A stretch of DNA of 64,000 nucleotides from Prorocentrum cordatum (Eukaryota > Sar > Dinophyceae > Prorocentrales > Prorocentraceae), in the NCBI GenBank assembly GCA_963575745.1, contig CAUYUJ010003032.1, forward strand, positions 18,816-82,815, read 5' to 3'. The translations under genes were made by a program, and so were the position numbers. Below, in pieces: positions 30,639 through 40,778 of the stretch. The notes under the pieces were generated by a model that saw only the letters and a list, made by a program, of their open reading frames with translations, made no database searches and had not been told where the DNA came from. Numbering within the stretch: the stretch's first letter is position 1; the number at the start of each line of letters is the position of its first letter.

Positions 30639-31677
30639 TGGGCGCCGGCGGTAAACAATCAACCTTTCTTACCGCCGGGGGACTCGTAGAGCTTCCTGAC
30701 AGTATATAATGTGGAAACAAATTTCAGAGAATGAAAAATTTTTCAGCCCAAGCGATTTCAGACCTCTCAAGATGACTCTAACGGAAAAATAACAGTTTGG
30801 CAACCCAGCTCGAGTATCAAACCAAGTTCAGACCTCTGAATGCGACAGGCGGACGCGTCTGATGTCTGCGAATCGACTCCCGTGATTACCAGCCCTGCAG
30901 CCACCCTACAGCCCGAGTTAAGTGCAGAAAACCGACGGCACCTCTCAGGATGACTCGAATAATAGAATAGTTTCGCGAAGCTAGTTCGAGCAGCAGCCCG
31001 AGTTCCGAGCTCTGGGTTCGACAGACGGACGCGCCTGATGTCTCCAAATTGATATCTGTGACCAGCAGCACTAAAGCCCTCCCCCAGCACGAGTTAAGTG
31101 CATAAACCTGAGAGCACTTCTCAAGATCACTCGAACAATACGAATAGTTTCGCGAACCTAGCTCGGGCAACAAGCCGAGTTCAGAGCTCTCGATTCAACA
31201 GACGAACGCGCCTGATGATTCCTAATCGATTTCCGTGACTATGAGCTCTCTAGCTGCCCTACAGCTCGAGTTAAGTGCAGAAAACCGAGAGTGTCTGCTA
31301 TGATGACTCGAATAATACGAATATGTTTACGGATCTAGCTCGGCTAGCAGACCGAGTTTGGACCTCTGGATTCAACAGGCCAACGCGCCTGATCGTTCTG
31401 AATCGATTAGCTGTGCTTACCAGCTCTGTAGATGTCCTAAAGCTCGAGTTATGTTCAGAAAACTGCCATCGCGTGTCAAGATGACAACGGCCGATCCCGC
31501 CTGTGCTTTTTGGCAGTAAAAGCTACCCGATCGAGCTAAGATCCAGATGGCGAGCGTGAGTAAGATCGAATATCACGGAAAAAATACTAGAGCTCTAACG
31601 AATGTTCAAATTTTGAGAACAATATGTTCAACCGACCAAAAGTCAGCAAAAGATCCGTCGAGATTTTTCTTGCCAAC
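30639..31677 (+). repeat. Class A cassette A13
   Basis: Loop changed to GGTAAACAATCAACC. Subterminal GACAGTATATAATGTGG. Cut at TTCTTGCCAA. Confidence 0.85.
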
Positions 31678-32017
31678 TGGCGCCGGCACTGAACCGTCAA
31701 CCTCGTAGAGCTCCTTGCATCCGTGAGAAAGCTCAGGATCAAAGCGAGAGCTTCTGGGAGCTTTTCTACAAAAACTTCAGTTGAGATTTTTCGGAGTCAA
31801 CATGAAGTCGGCTCCTCCAAGTGAACTGGTACTGGAAATGGCTCTAGAGGGCTGCGCTGCTGAGAGAAGAAAGTTTATATGTCAATGCTCAGAGTAAAAA
31901 TATGCTTTCTTAAAATAAATTGTCAAATATGTTTTAAAAAATTGTAAACCACCCAAAAGTCACCACTTTTTCCTTTCTGATTTGTCTTGCCAACTAGCTC
32001 TCCAGCGCCCCGGAACT
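31678..32017 (+). repeat. Degenerate class B cassette B12
   Basis: The right hairpin arm is gone: CGCCGGCACTGAACCGTC runs into AACCTCGTAGAGCTCC. The body is diverged (GTCGGCTCCTCCAAGTG). It ends in a class A-type tail TCTTGCCAACTAGCTCTCC rather than a class B right end. Confidence 0.7.
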
Positions 32018-33003
32018 AGGCGCCAGCGGTAAACCGTCAACCTTGGTTACCGCCGGCGGACTCGTACAGCTTCCTGACTCGACTTAAGTTAAGAAAACCG
32101 AAAGCATCTACCAACCTTCCGACTCATAGTGAATATTGTTCTGAATGCGACAGGTAGACGCGTCTGATGTCTGCGACTGCTGTCATTACCAGCCCTGCAG
32201 CCTCCCCTAGAGCCCGAGTTAAGTGCAGAAAACCGACAGCACCTCTCAGGATGACTCGACCAATACAGTAGTTTTGCAGTTCGAGTTCCGAGCTCTCGCT
32301 TCGACAGACGGACGCGCCTGATGTCTTAAAATCGATTCCTGTGCCACCAGCACTGTAGCCCCCCCTCAGCGCGAGTTGAGTGAAGAAAACCGAGAGCACT
32401 TCTCAAGATGACTGCCGGAGACAAATAGTTTCGCGATTCCAGATCGGGCAGCAGACCGAGTTCAGAGCTGTGGATGCAGTAGACAAACGCAACTGATGAT
32501 TCTGAATCTGTTTATCTAGATATCAGCTCTGTAGCTGTTCTACAGCTCGAGTTAAGTACAGAACACCGAGAGTTCATGTCAAGATGCCTCGAATAATACG
32601 AATAAGTTTACGGACCTAGCCCGGCTCACAGACCGAGTTCAGACTCTGGATTCAACAGGGGAACGCGCCTGATCATTCTACATCGATTAGCTATGCTTAC
32701 CAGCTCTGTAGCTGTTCGCTTCAGTTATCTTCAGAAAACTGTGAGCGCGTGTCAAGATGACCCGAAACGGCCGATCCCGCCACCGTGCTTTTCGATAGTA
32801 ATACTAACCCCTGCAGCTGAGATTGAAATGGCGAGCGGTAATGAGATCGAATATCACGGGAAAAAATACTAGAGCTCTAACGAATTGTTGAATTTCGAGA
32901 ATCAAATTTTCAACCGACCAAAAGTCATCAAAAGTTCCGTCGAGATTTTTCTTGCCAACTAGCTCTCCAGCGCGCCGGAATTACTCTTAGCTTCCAGCAA
33001 TAA
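32018..33003 (+). repeat. Class A cassette A14
   Basis: Hairpin GGCGCCAGCGGTAAACC/TTACCGCCGG; terminal repeat ACTCGTACAGCTTCC; subterminal CTCGACTTAAGTTAAG. Monomers carry small deletions. Cut at CAGCAATAA. Confidence 0.8.
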
Positions 33004-33428
33004 TGGCGCCGGCGGTAAACCGTCAACCTGGTCACCGCCGGGAACCTCGTAGAGCTCCTAGCACGCGTAAGAGTGCTCAGCATGAAAAGAGAGGGCTTCT
33101 GGAAGCATTTCTCGAAAAAGAGAAAACATGATTTTTTTCATGTCGACATGAAGTTGGTTCCTCCAAGTGTTTTGATAGTAAAAGTGCATGTAGAGAGCTC
33201 ATATTAAGACGGAGAGGCCCTCGTGGTCGTTTACAGGTGCGAAAAATCTGCTTTCTCAAAATCAATGGCCAAATATCTTTCAAATATTTGCAAACCCACC
33301 CAAAAGTTATCACATTGTCCGTTCTGGTCGGGTCGACCAACTAGCTCCACCCCGCGCCGGAATTCCTCTAGCTCATCGATACCGAAGAGCTCTACGAGGT
33401 ACTTGCTCAGGAAAGCTCTACGAGTTAC
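33004..33428 (+). repeat. Class B cassette B13, complete right end
   Basis: Left arm GGCGGTAA with right arm GGTCACCGCC (one A-C mismatch). Right repeat GAGCTCTACGAGGT at about 33388-33401, then a short class A right end to 33428. Confidence 0.85.
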
Positions 33429-33720
33429 TTGTTAGCGTCCAAAATCCGGAGAGCCAAGACATCCTCGGGGACGGGAAATCTTTTCTTGAGAGCGCTGGGG
33501 GCCCTGCAGCGCTGTTGAAGCGCTGCCAGGAACGCTTCCATGCGTGCCTGCACGCATGCAGGCACACTTGGAAGCTCGCCAGAAGCTCTCCCGGACCAGT
33601 TGCCGGTTCACCGAAGCTACTGCGGGGAACATGGACCGCCGTGGAAGAGCTCCCGGCGGCCACCACCACTGTCTGGCTTCTAATCTTAAGCCCTTTAGCT
33701 CTCAGCGAGCTCTCCGGGAA
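33429..33720 (+). repeat. Class III cassette III-10
   Basis: Starts TTGTTAGCGTCCAAAATCC. Core CCATGCGTGCCTGC, ACGCAT, GCAGGCACACTTGG near 33538-33571 keeps pairing at the changed ACGCAT centre. Ends GCTCTCCGGGAA. Confidence 0.85.
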
Positions 33721-33857
33721 TTACTCCTAAGCCTCCAGCAATAACTTGCTAAGGGAAGCTCTACGAGTTACTAGCTCCGCCCCGCGCCGGAAATCCTCTA
33801 GCTCATCGTTGCCGAAGAGCGTTACGAGGTACCTTTCCGGGCGCGCCGTGCAGCACT
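33721..33857 (+). repeat. Solo class A and class B right ends
   Basis: A class A right end (CTAAGGGAAGCTCTACGAGT) is followed by a class B right end (CTAGCTCCGCCCCGCGCC to GAGCGTTACGAGGT) and 25 bp of unclassified DNA. Confidence 0.75.
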
Positions 33858-34904
33858 AGGCGCCGGCGGTAAACCGTCAACCTTTCTTACCGCCGGGGAC
33901 TCGTAGAGCTTCGTGAGAGTATATAATGTGGAAAAAACCAAGAAAATTTCAGCCCAAGCCAGACCTCTCAAGATGACTCTGGCAAAAAAACGAACAGTTT
34001 GGAACCCAGCTCGAGTGTCAAACCGAGTTCAGACCTCTGAATGCGACAGGCGGACTCTGATGTCTGTGAATCGACTCCTGTTATTACCAGCCCTGAAGCC
34101 CCTACAGCCCGAGTTAAGTGCAGAAACCGACAGCAGCTCTCAGGATGACTTGAATAATACAATAGCTTCGCGAAGCTAGTTCGAGCAGCAGACCGAGTTC
34201 CGAGCTCTCGGTTCGACAGACGGACGCGCCTGATGTTTTCAAATCGATTTCTGTGACCAGCAGCACTATAGCCATCCCCCAGCACGAGTTAAGTGCAGAA
34301 AACCGAGAGCACTTCTCAAGATGACTCGAACAATACGAATAATTTCGCGGACCTAGCTCGGGCAACAGGCCGAGTTGAGAGCTCTCGATTGGACAGACGA
34401 ACGCGCCTGATGATTCCCAATCGATTTCTGTGACTATGAGCTCTCTAACTGCCCTACAGCTCGAGTTAAGTACAGAAAACCGAGAGCGTCTCCTACGATG
34501 ACTCGAATAATACGAATAGGTTTGCGGACCTAGCTCGGCTAGCAGACCGAGTTCAGAACTCTGGATTCAACAGGCGAACGCGCCTGATCATTCTGAATCG
34601 ATTAGCTGTGCTTACCTGCTCTGTAGCTGTCCTGAAGCTCGAGTTATCTTGAGAAAACCGACAGCGCGTATCAAGATAACTCGAAACGGCCGATCCCGCC
34701 GGAGTGCTTTTTGGCAGTAAAAGGTACCCGATCGAGCTGAGATCAAGATGGCGAGCGGGAAGAAGATCAAATATCACGGGAAAAAAATATTAGAGCTGAA
34801 ACGAATTGTTGAATTTCGAGAACAAAATTTTCAAACGGCCAAAAGTCAGCAAAAGGTCCGTCGAGATTTTTCTTGCCAACTAGCTCTCCAGCACCCCGGA
34901 ACTC
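33858..34904 (+). repeat. Class A cassette A15
   Basis: Subterminal GAGAGTATATAATGTGG. Cut at CACCCCGGAA by the class C hairpin that carries LINE B. Confidence 0.85.
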
Positions 34905-34931
34905 GGAGCCGGCGGTAAACCGTCAACCAGG
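34905..34931 (+). repeat. Left half of class C hairpin occupied by LINE B
   Basis: GGAGCCGGCGGTAAACC and GTCAACCAGG, then the LINE 3' end. The right arm (TAACCGC) is missing at the other junction near 40778, so the insertion deleted about 8 bp of target instead of duplicating it. Confidence 0.8.
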
Positions 34932-35187
34932 TTTTTTGCGTCTTTGCTGGGACCGTCTTGGCCACTGAGGCCAGGTCCAACAAAGTATCAGGCGAAACAA
35001 AGCCTCTTATTCATCACGCAAGCAGTCAGCTCTTATACCACACAGCGAAGCTGAAGGAATAAAGAGAATCACATGCCGCAATGACACAATCAAACGCAGA
35101 GCACACAAAGATAAACGAGTGAGTCAGTGAACAGCGAAGCTGCAGGAATAAGCAAGACACAGAAAAGAAGAAACAATGCGTGGCATA

Positions 35188-35853
35188 TCACTGCGAATGA
35201 TCAAAGAAGGTCTGCACAACCTGTGGGAGCACCTCGCATATGCGCTCCGCCGCCGATAGTTCCGTATCTGTAACAGTGGCGCTTGGTGGCAGACACCAAG
35301 CCGCGAGATACACATCCTTGAAAATGATGTCGGTCCGCGAGAAGATATATTTGTTTCGCAGACCAATCTGTATCCATACACCACAGGCACTTCCGCGGCT
35401 ACAAACTCCCCCATCAAAGCCGGCTTTGATAAGGCAAGGAATATAACACTGAGATTCAAAGTCGTTGAGGTAAACGAAATCGGCGTACACGTGGCCCTGA
35501 CGGGCCTGATGGGTCAGTAAGTCAGCTCTCTGGTTCCATTCCCGAAAAGAATGAGAGAAGAAGTCACGGCCAGCCTCTGGAGGCCTCACCGAGTAAGTTT
35601 CCTGCATATCGTCCAACTTATTAATCAGAGTATCCACCCTTTTCTGATATACCTGAGCTAATACTTTCCATTTCCCGCAGAGCCAGTTAATTACAAGCAG
35701 TGAGTCCCCCTGGATGTCCAGTGGTATCCCGTCCGTATCGAGGTCCCACTGTGTACAACGCATGTTATGCAACGCAATACGTTTGCTGAGACGATCCCTA
35801 TATGCTGGTGTATCCTCCCGATCCTGACCAATATGAACCCCTTCCATCCTCAT
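35188..35853 (-). pseudogene. RNase H domain with permuted motif order (LINE B)
   Basis: The last 221 codons of the LINE polyprotein, now out of frame with the upstream part. Acidic residues read D50 (DIQGDSLLVINWL), D111 (FREWNQRADLL), D147 (KAGFDGGVCS), E199 (VTDTELSAAE). Distances (61, 36, 52) match LINE A (63, 35, 52), so the arrangement is conserved between diverged copies. Before D50 lies the helix RDRLSKRIALHN, the counterpart of NNEIAKRLAF in copy A. The C-terminus ends soon after the E motif helix (VVQTFFDHS). All four catalytic acids are present, so the domain itself could fold; the frameshift near 35850 separates it from the RT. Confidence 0.8.
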
Positions 35854-36440
35854 CCAAGTTCAAGAACACAGGCACCCCTGAGGACGCCAAACCTTTGCAC
35901 TTCTTTTGGAAGTACTTCAACATAGTACTTGAACAAACATTAGCAGCGAAATCCATGAAATGTTCAGGATAAACCGTAAAACGATTCCAATGAATAGTAC
36001 CACGGACGAAGTCCGACACTCTCCTGTCCCCCCCGATGTCTTTTCATTGAACTGGCCTCCTTCCAATTCCCCCAACATCTGAGAGCCTCGCTTGAATCTG
36101 TCCTCATTCTATCCCACAGTCGGCCAAACGCCAGACACGAGAAACGAGAATCTCTCCAAGCTCTCGTCGAGTTTGCCTCCACCGCCTCCCGATCTGTGAT
36201 CAACCTATGGGCAAAATCATGAATGTCGATTGCCCACATCCAGTGCACTCTGAGAAACTTCTGTACAATACCCGCATAGTGAGCATCATGAATTTTTTGT
36301 CTCGCACGTTCATACCTCCTCGTATTCCATTCCTGATAACTTTCCCCTTCCCTCCGTATACAGCGAGACATAACAGACAGGCACTTACCCTCAAAGATAT
36401 GAAGGGCACTCAATGAACTAGAATCGACCGTGCATCCTTA
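35798..36440 (-). pseudogene. LINE B polyprotein region between RT and RNase H, broken
   Basis: The frame following the TAA at 36438-36440 is the same as that of the long ORF: CTVDSSSLSAL and HIFEGKCL align with CTADASSLHML and NAFEGWCL in LINE C, so the TAA is a nonsense mutation at a position that is Glu in copy C. The segment continues with RRYERARQKI, FLRVHWMWA, LWDRMRTDSSEALR and WYYSLESFYGL. It then shifts frame near 35995 with a deletion of about eight codons relative to copy C (SSTMLKYFQKK continues) and again near 35850. A conserved but unnamed connector domain of this LINE family. Confidence 0.75.
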
Positions 36441-39400
36441 CGCCGCGTAGAGCACAATACTCTGAACTCTCTGAGCATACCTCTCATATTTATCTTTCAA
36501 CGGGATGGCCGTGGAGCGGAAGAAGGTCGCCTGCCCCCAGAAGGCCCTGCGAGCAGAGTCAATACTAGCGTCCAAATCTGGATGTTCATTCACATGTAGT
36601 TCAGAACAAATATGAGCCCCAAGCACCTCCATCTCCGTCGCTTTTCTAAATCGATGCACTCCAGACTCCTCCGACCCCATCGAGAGAACAAGATCAGCAG
36701 TGCGTAGTATTTCCCCTTCCACATCTCGCGGAGGCTCGACCCCGAACACCATGTACAATAGGCTGGATTCTTCCCATTGCATGCCATAGTCATGTAACTG
36801 TGTAGTTAGACCGTATAACATGCGCGTGAGTTCCTCCCGACTCCGAGCCAATACATAACAGTTGTCCGCCCAAAGGAAGTGATTAATAATCGAAACACAG
36901 CTAGTCGAGCCAGTCGCAAACTCAATACGATAACCTGGTCCTAGTACGTCCCATTCTCGAATCGTGGAGCCCCACATAGTAGCAACAATAAGATTGAAAG
37001 CCAACGGGCCCTCAGGCCCTCCCGTCCGAATACATTTGTCCCACCTTACCTCCACCACCTCAATCCCATCATAATAGACAGTGCCTACACATTCGCACAA
37101 GGGGTTAAGTAGAGCATACTGTAGGTATAGGGGTACACTCGCATGATCCAACCCGCGCCTGACATTGGCCACCGTGCAGTGATCGAACGCCTGAAGGACA
37201 TCAGCGTTCGCCAAGTGTGCCGTTTCCCCTTTTCCCCATTGTGCAGCATGTTGACCTATGTGTTTGATGCTAGCCGTGATTTCGTGTGTACGACGATGTT
37301 CCTGGAAACCATACAACCCAATATGACGAAACACTCCGTTTCTTTCAATATGACCCTCAACCAGGAGAACAATACAGGAACTGAACCATCTCGAAACAGC
37401 ATTCTGCATACACAGCAAACGTCCGTCTTTTAACTTAGTAATCCCTGGAGTTTTTGGCATAAAAGAGACGAGAATCTCACGCCACGACTGAGGATACGGA
37501 ATCGTGAGCTTGATGATTTTATCGAACAACTTCTGGATCGCTCTGAGAGCACACCACGGCAAGCTCCTTAGAATCTCGCACGATATCCCGTCTGGCCCAG
37601 TAGCCCTCTGGGTCTTCAGCCGAGCACGTGCTCTGAGAAGCAGCGCCATACTAATTCCCACAACTGGTGTGGATCGTACTTCATGTACAGCCCTCATCCT
37701 GATCTCCTCCATCATACTGTTGGTGGAATTGCGTATCTCTTCGGACGACACCTTGAAACGAACGAACTTGTCGAGCTCCTCCTTCCACTCCTCACGGTCC
37801 TCCGTCTCCCTCCCATCCACCACTAAATGTTTGATAGTATATCTGACCTTACGCTTTGTTGGGGGGCATCTGCACATAATCATATCACGTCGATAACCTC
37901 TGCGTAGACGATTAGCCTCATTCTTTAACCTCCTCAACCTCTCCACATCCTCCTTCGGACACATCTTAACCTCCTCCTCAGCTCTTGTGAGCTGCACCGG
38001 CCTGGACGGCTCTCTCGGTCTTCTCGCACCCGTGGTGGAGTAGTCCACCGTCGGTGATAAGTACGCCTCCAGCATAGTACTCTGCAGACACTGTGGACAG
38101 GTCACAGACGGACACCTTGAACGAGCGAAGGCAGCACCGCCTAGATTCGAATCCACATGCTGTCGAGCCTGATGCTCATCAGCCCAAGTCGAACACTTGT
38201 ATCCGACCAGAGACGGCCTAGACTTCTGACCAGGCTGGGGGTCAGGGCGACGAACAATCACATTCCCAGGGTCAGTGAAACTCGCCGTGATGATTGCGTG
38301 ATCGGATAATCTACTGAACTGCTTCTTCCCACCCCTCTTGAAACACCACTTCACCTCCAGATCCGAGAACTCCCAACGGTGAGGGACCATTAGGTAATCC
38401 AGGACCCTCTTCGAAGTCAGAAACTTGTTCTCCCCCCACGACTCCCAGGTATGCCTCCTAGTACCGAAAGTGTTGGCGGCCTTCAGTCCATGTGATTCCA
38501 TGAACTCTAAGAGCAGCTCCTTCAGCCTCCTCCTCCGACTCCTCCTCTCGATCTGCTGTGTACCGTCTCCTCCTCTCTCCCACCTTCTGTCCGTACGAGT
38601 ACCCTCCTCTCCAGTAGCCTCATACTCCTCCCCATTATACGTAAACTTGCATCCAGGCGGAATCTCCACATTTGCATCGAGCAGAACACAAAAGCTGGCC
38701 TGAGGAAACTTAGTGCGGAGAACATTACGAGCACGACCGATCTGCTCATAGACCTCCGCAGCTATCTCTACACAATCCTCCACATAAGGGTCTGGCAAAT
38801 ACGCTGACACAATAATGAGTGGTGACTTCTCTGACCCAAAGACACCGATAACGAACCTCGTGAAACAAGTGAAGAACATACGGACGGCAGCCGCCCAAGA
38901 TCTGTCGAAGATGAGAGCTGCCTTACTACACGAACTAGTTTTGACGCGCCACCCCAAGCGTTCAAATTCCCCATGCACAAGGTATTGAGTTTCCTGACAT
39001 GCAAAGAGCCCACCACATGCCCTCATATGATGGAGAATCTCAGCACATTTAAAATGAGCCTCACCTGCTTTGTTCAGGTTCCAGCTCGCCAAACGCATGC
39101 CTCGGACGAGGCGCCGCAAACGCCACTGCCTACGATTTACTTCCTGAAGTATATCATTCATGGGGACCGTCAGCGCAGGATAAATAGAAACAATACGAGC
39201 CCATGTATCAGCATGAAGAACCCAGGCCCCTGTGGTGTTCGTATACGTCGCAAAACAGACGGGTCGGAAATTCGGAACAGCTTGAGTCCAAATCTGACTC
39301 CTCGGTGGCCCCACCTCCCCACGGATCTCGATTTGAACATGAGCCGAGGTCATACTTAGCCAAGTCCCACAGAAACGAGCAAACGCTTTCACATGATCAC

Positions 39401-40544
39401 GCTTCCAGGGTGCACACTCCACTAACGTACGAATCTTTCTGGGATCGATTGGCGTGTCCATATCATGAGTGAGAACATCGGCATTTGGATACGTATAACC
39501 TGGGGGCGGGGCAATACGATCGGCTGGTTCCTTACAGACCATATCCATCCATTTCTTTATTATCCAAAGAGTGTCCCGTGGTGTCCCTTCTTTGAAACCG
39601 ACCTTCACACTTCCGTACATATATCTTCCTCCGTTTAATCGTTCAGTTTTATCTTTGTCGTAAGCATTCCTTTCCACCCCCTGAAGTGTTCCAATCATAT
39701 TCGATATTAGCTGTGACGCATCCGCCCAGGGTATCATTTGATTTCCCCGATTTACTTGATTCGACCAATCTGTAACCCACCCTTTTAGTTCGAGATAAGT
39801 TGGTGTGAACTGGCTCGATCGCCCTTGTTGCACGTGAGGGATCGAACCTACACCTCCACCAGAGGAGCCACCAGGGCCCACACTAGTCGAAACCGAAGCT
39901 GCAGGAGATCCAGCCAAAATTTGCTTAACCTGGTTCTCCAAAATATCTGTCCGTGCATCTGATTTGTCCATTCGCTCCGTATGCAACTTGAGTGTGTCAT
40001 CAACTCTTTTGATGTCAGTCTTCGTCGATTGAACAACATGGATGAGATCCTCATGGGCATCCTCCGTTTTCCAAACATGCTTCATCATCATCTGTTTGAA
40101 TGGATCCTTCTCCTTCGCTAACATCACCTTCCTCTCCTCCTCAATCTCTGGGCCACGTGCACGTTTGGATCGAATCTCACCATCCCCCGTCATCGCGGCA
40201 TCCGCCGCTGCAGCAACATGAGTCATATTCTCAAGAATATTACCGTTCAATCCGTATTTATCTAACCAGCTCCTATCGTCCTCACGTTGACGTTTGTTTG
40301 ATGCTGCCTCCAGCGCCTGCAGATCTTTCTGATCCCACGGCTGGTATTCCTCAAGGTAATCGAAGTTGACTCTCTCGTCCTGGTAATCTTCTGTGGGTAT
40401 GTCCAAATTCCTTTGACTCCGAAACCACTCCTCAGTGCGTTCACCCCAATGCTCGAGTCCTATCTCTCTCCTCAATGCCAGCTGAGCCTCAGGACTGTCG
40501 TACGACGTTATGTCAACAACGATCCACACACAAGGAACTTCCAC
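36438..40544 (-). CDS. LINE polyprotein: coiled coil, APE endonuclease, reverse transcriptase
   Basis: 1368 codons. Residues 1-155: charged N-terminal region; ~155-210: coiled coil (TDIKRVDDTLKLHTERMDK); ~213-235: Gly/Ser linker; ~240-475: globular ORF1p-like part, family unknown. Endonuclease from ~483: ASWNLN (487-491), ACQETQ (E518), LLDANV (D623, N625), RVLDYL, SDHAI (D748-H749), the complete APE set that nicks target DNA. A Cys cluster CPSVTCPQC is at 811-819. RT: TGPDGI (982-987), NADVLQAFDH (D1115), GGPEGPLAFN (1175-1184), FLWADNCYVL (D1227, with N1228 where most RTs have a second Asp). The frame ends at a premature TAA. ORF1-like and Pol parts are fused in one frame instead of the usual two ORFs. 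The Met at 40544 is the first in a long open frame and leaves a 234-nt 5' UTR. Confidence 0.93.
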   Translation of the reverse strand: MEVPCVWIVVDITSYDSPEAQLALRREIGLEHWGERTEEWFRSQRNLDIPTEDYQDERVNFDYLEEYQPWDQKDLQALEAASNKRQREDDRSWLDKYGLNGNILENMTHVAAAADAAMTGDGEIRSKRARGPEIEEERKVMLAKEKDPFKQMMMKHVWKTEDAHEDLIHVVQSTKTDIKRVDDTLKLHTERMDKSDARTDILENQVKQILAGSPAASVSTSVGPGGSSGGGVGSIPHVQQGRSSQFTPTYLELKGWVTDWSNQVNRGNQMIPWADASQLISNMIGTLQGVERNAYDKDKTERLNGGRYMYGSVKVGFKEGTPRDTLWIIKKWMDMVCKEPADRIAPPPGYTYPNADVLTHDMDTPIDPRKIRTLVECAPWKRDHVKAFARFCGTWLSMTSAHVQIEIRGEVGPPRSQIWTQAVPNFRPVCFATYTNTTGAWVLHADTWARIVSIYPALTVPMNDILQEVNRRQWRLRRLVRGMRLASWNLNKAGEAHFKCAEILHHMRACGGLFACQETQYLVHGEFERLGWRVKTSSCSKAALIFDRSWAAAVRMFFTCFTRFVIGVFGSEKSPLIIVSAYLPDPYVEDCVEIAAEVYEQIGRARNVLRTKFPQASFCVLLDANVEIPPGCKFTYNGEEYEATGEEGTRTDRRWERGGDGTQQIERRSRRRRLKELLLEFMESHGLKAANTFGTRRHTWESWGENKFLTSKRVLDYLMVPHRWEFSDLEVKWCFKRGGKKQFSRLSDHAIITASFTDPGNVIVRRPDPQPGQKSRPSLVGYKCSTWADEHQARQHVDSNLGGAAFARSRCPSVTCPQCLQSTMLEAYLSPTVDYSTTGARRPREPSRPVQLTRAEEEVKMCPKEDVERLRRLKNEANRLRRGYRRDMIMCRCPPTKRKVRYTIKHLVVDGRETEDREEWKEELDKFVRFKVSSEEIRNSTNSMMEEIRMRAVHEVRSTPVVGISMALLLRARARLKTQRATGPDGISCEILRSLPWCALRAIQKLFDKIIKLTIPYPQSWREILVSFMPKTPGITKLKDGRLLCMQNAVSRWFSSCIVLLVEGHIERNGVFRHIGLYGFQEHRRTHEITASIKHIGQHAAQWGKGETAHLANADVLQAFDHCTVANVRRGLDHASVPLYLQYALLNPLCECVGTVYYDGIEVVEVRWDKCIRTGGPEGPLAFNLIVATMWGSTIREWDVLGPGYRIEFATGSTSCVSIINHFLWADNCYVLARSREELTRMLYGLTTQLHDYGMQWEESSLLYMVFGVEPPRDVEGEILRTADLVLSMGSEESGVHRFRKATEMEVLGAHICSELHVNEHPDLDASIDSARRAFWGQATFFRSTAIPLKDKYERYAQRVQSIVLYAA

Positions 40545-40778
40545 TCGTTCAATAAGAGATAATAAATGCAGACAGACAATAGACAGCAGTGCAGCACACC
40601 AGAAAGTATCTCAATACCACGAAGAAGAATTCAGCGTACAATACAAGAGAAGTAGAGTAAGCAGACAAAAACCTCGAGGGAACCCAGGCAGGCCAGGCTC
40701 ACACCCCGAGGCAAGGCTCGCTAGAACGTCTGGAGGTTACCCAGGCAGAGACGTTCTTGAGCCGAGACGTTCTTGAGC
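40545..40778 (-). other. LINE B 5' UTR with tandem 16-bp repeat at the 5' end
   Basis: GAGACGTTCTTGAGC occurs at 40748-40762 and 40764-40778 on the plus strand, so the element's sense strand starts with two copies of GCTCAAGAACGTCTC. The remainder has no recognisable promoter motif. The second copy abuts the cassette flank GGGAGCCTCGTAGAGC. Confidence 0.6.

Larger units (their letters stand above)
34932..40778 (-). mobile_element. LINE copy B, near full length, site-specific non-LTR retrotransposon
   Basis: 5.85 kb on the minus strand. Order in the transcript: 5' UTR (40778-40545), one long ORF with coiled coil, APE endonuclease and RT, further C-terminal coding in broken frames, RNase H (35853-35188), a 3' UTR of about 255 nt and a short A run. 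The 3' UTR has the block around 34991-35014 (GGCGAAACAAAGCCTCTTAT on the plus strand) shared with copies C and D. Three lesions (TAA at 36438, frameshifts near 35995 and 35850) make this copy inactive as read. There are no LTRs. Placement in the hairpin loop matches the other three copies. Confidence 0.93.

Noticed and set aside
34932-40778. LTR retrotransposon or group II intron as the source of the RT
   Set aside because: There are no LTRs, no protease or integrase, the endonuclease is APE-type, copies are 5'-truncated and end in short A runs. This is a non-LTR retrotransposon.
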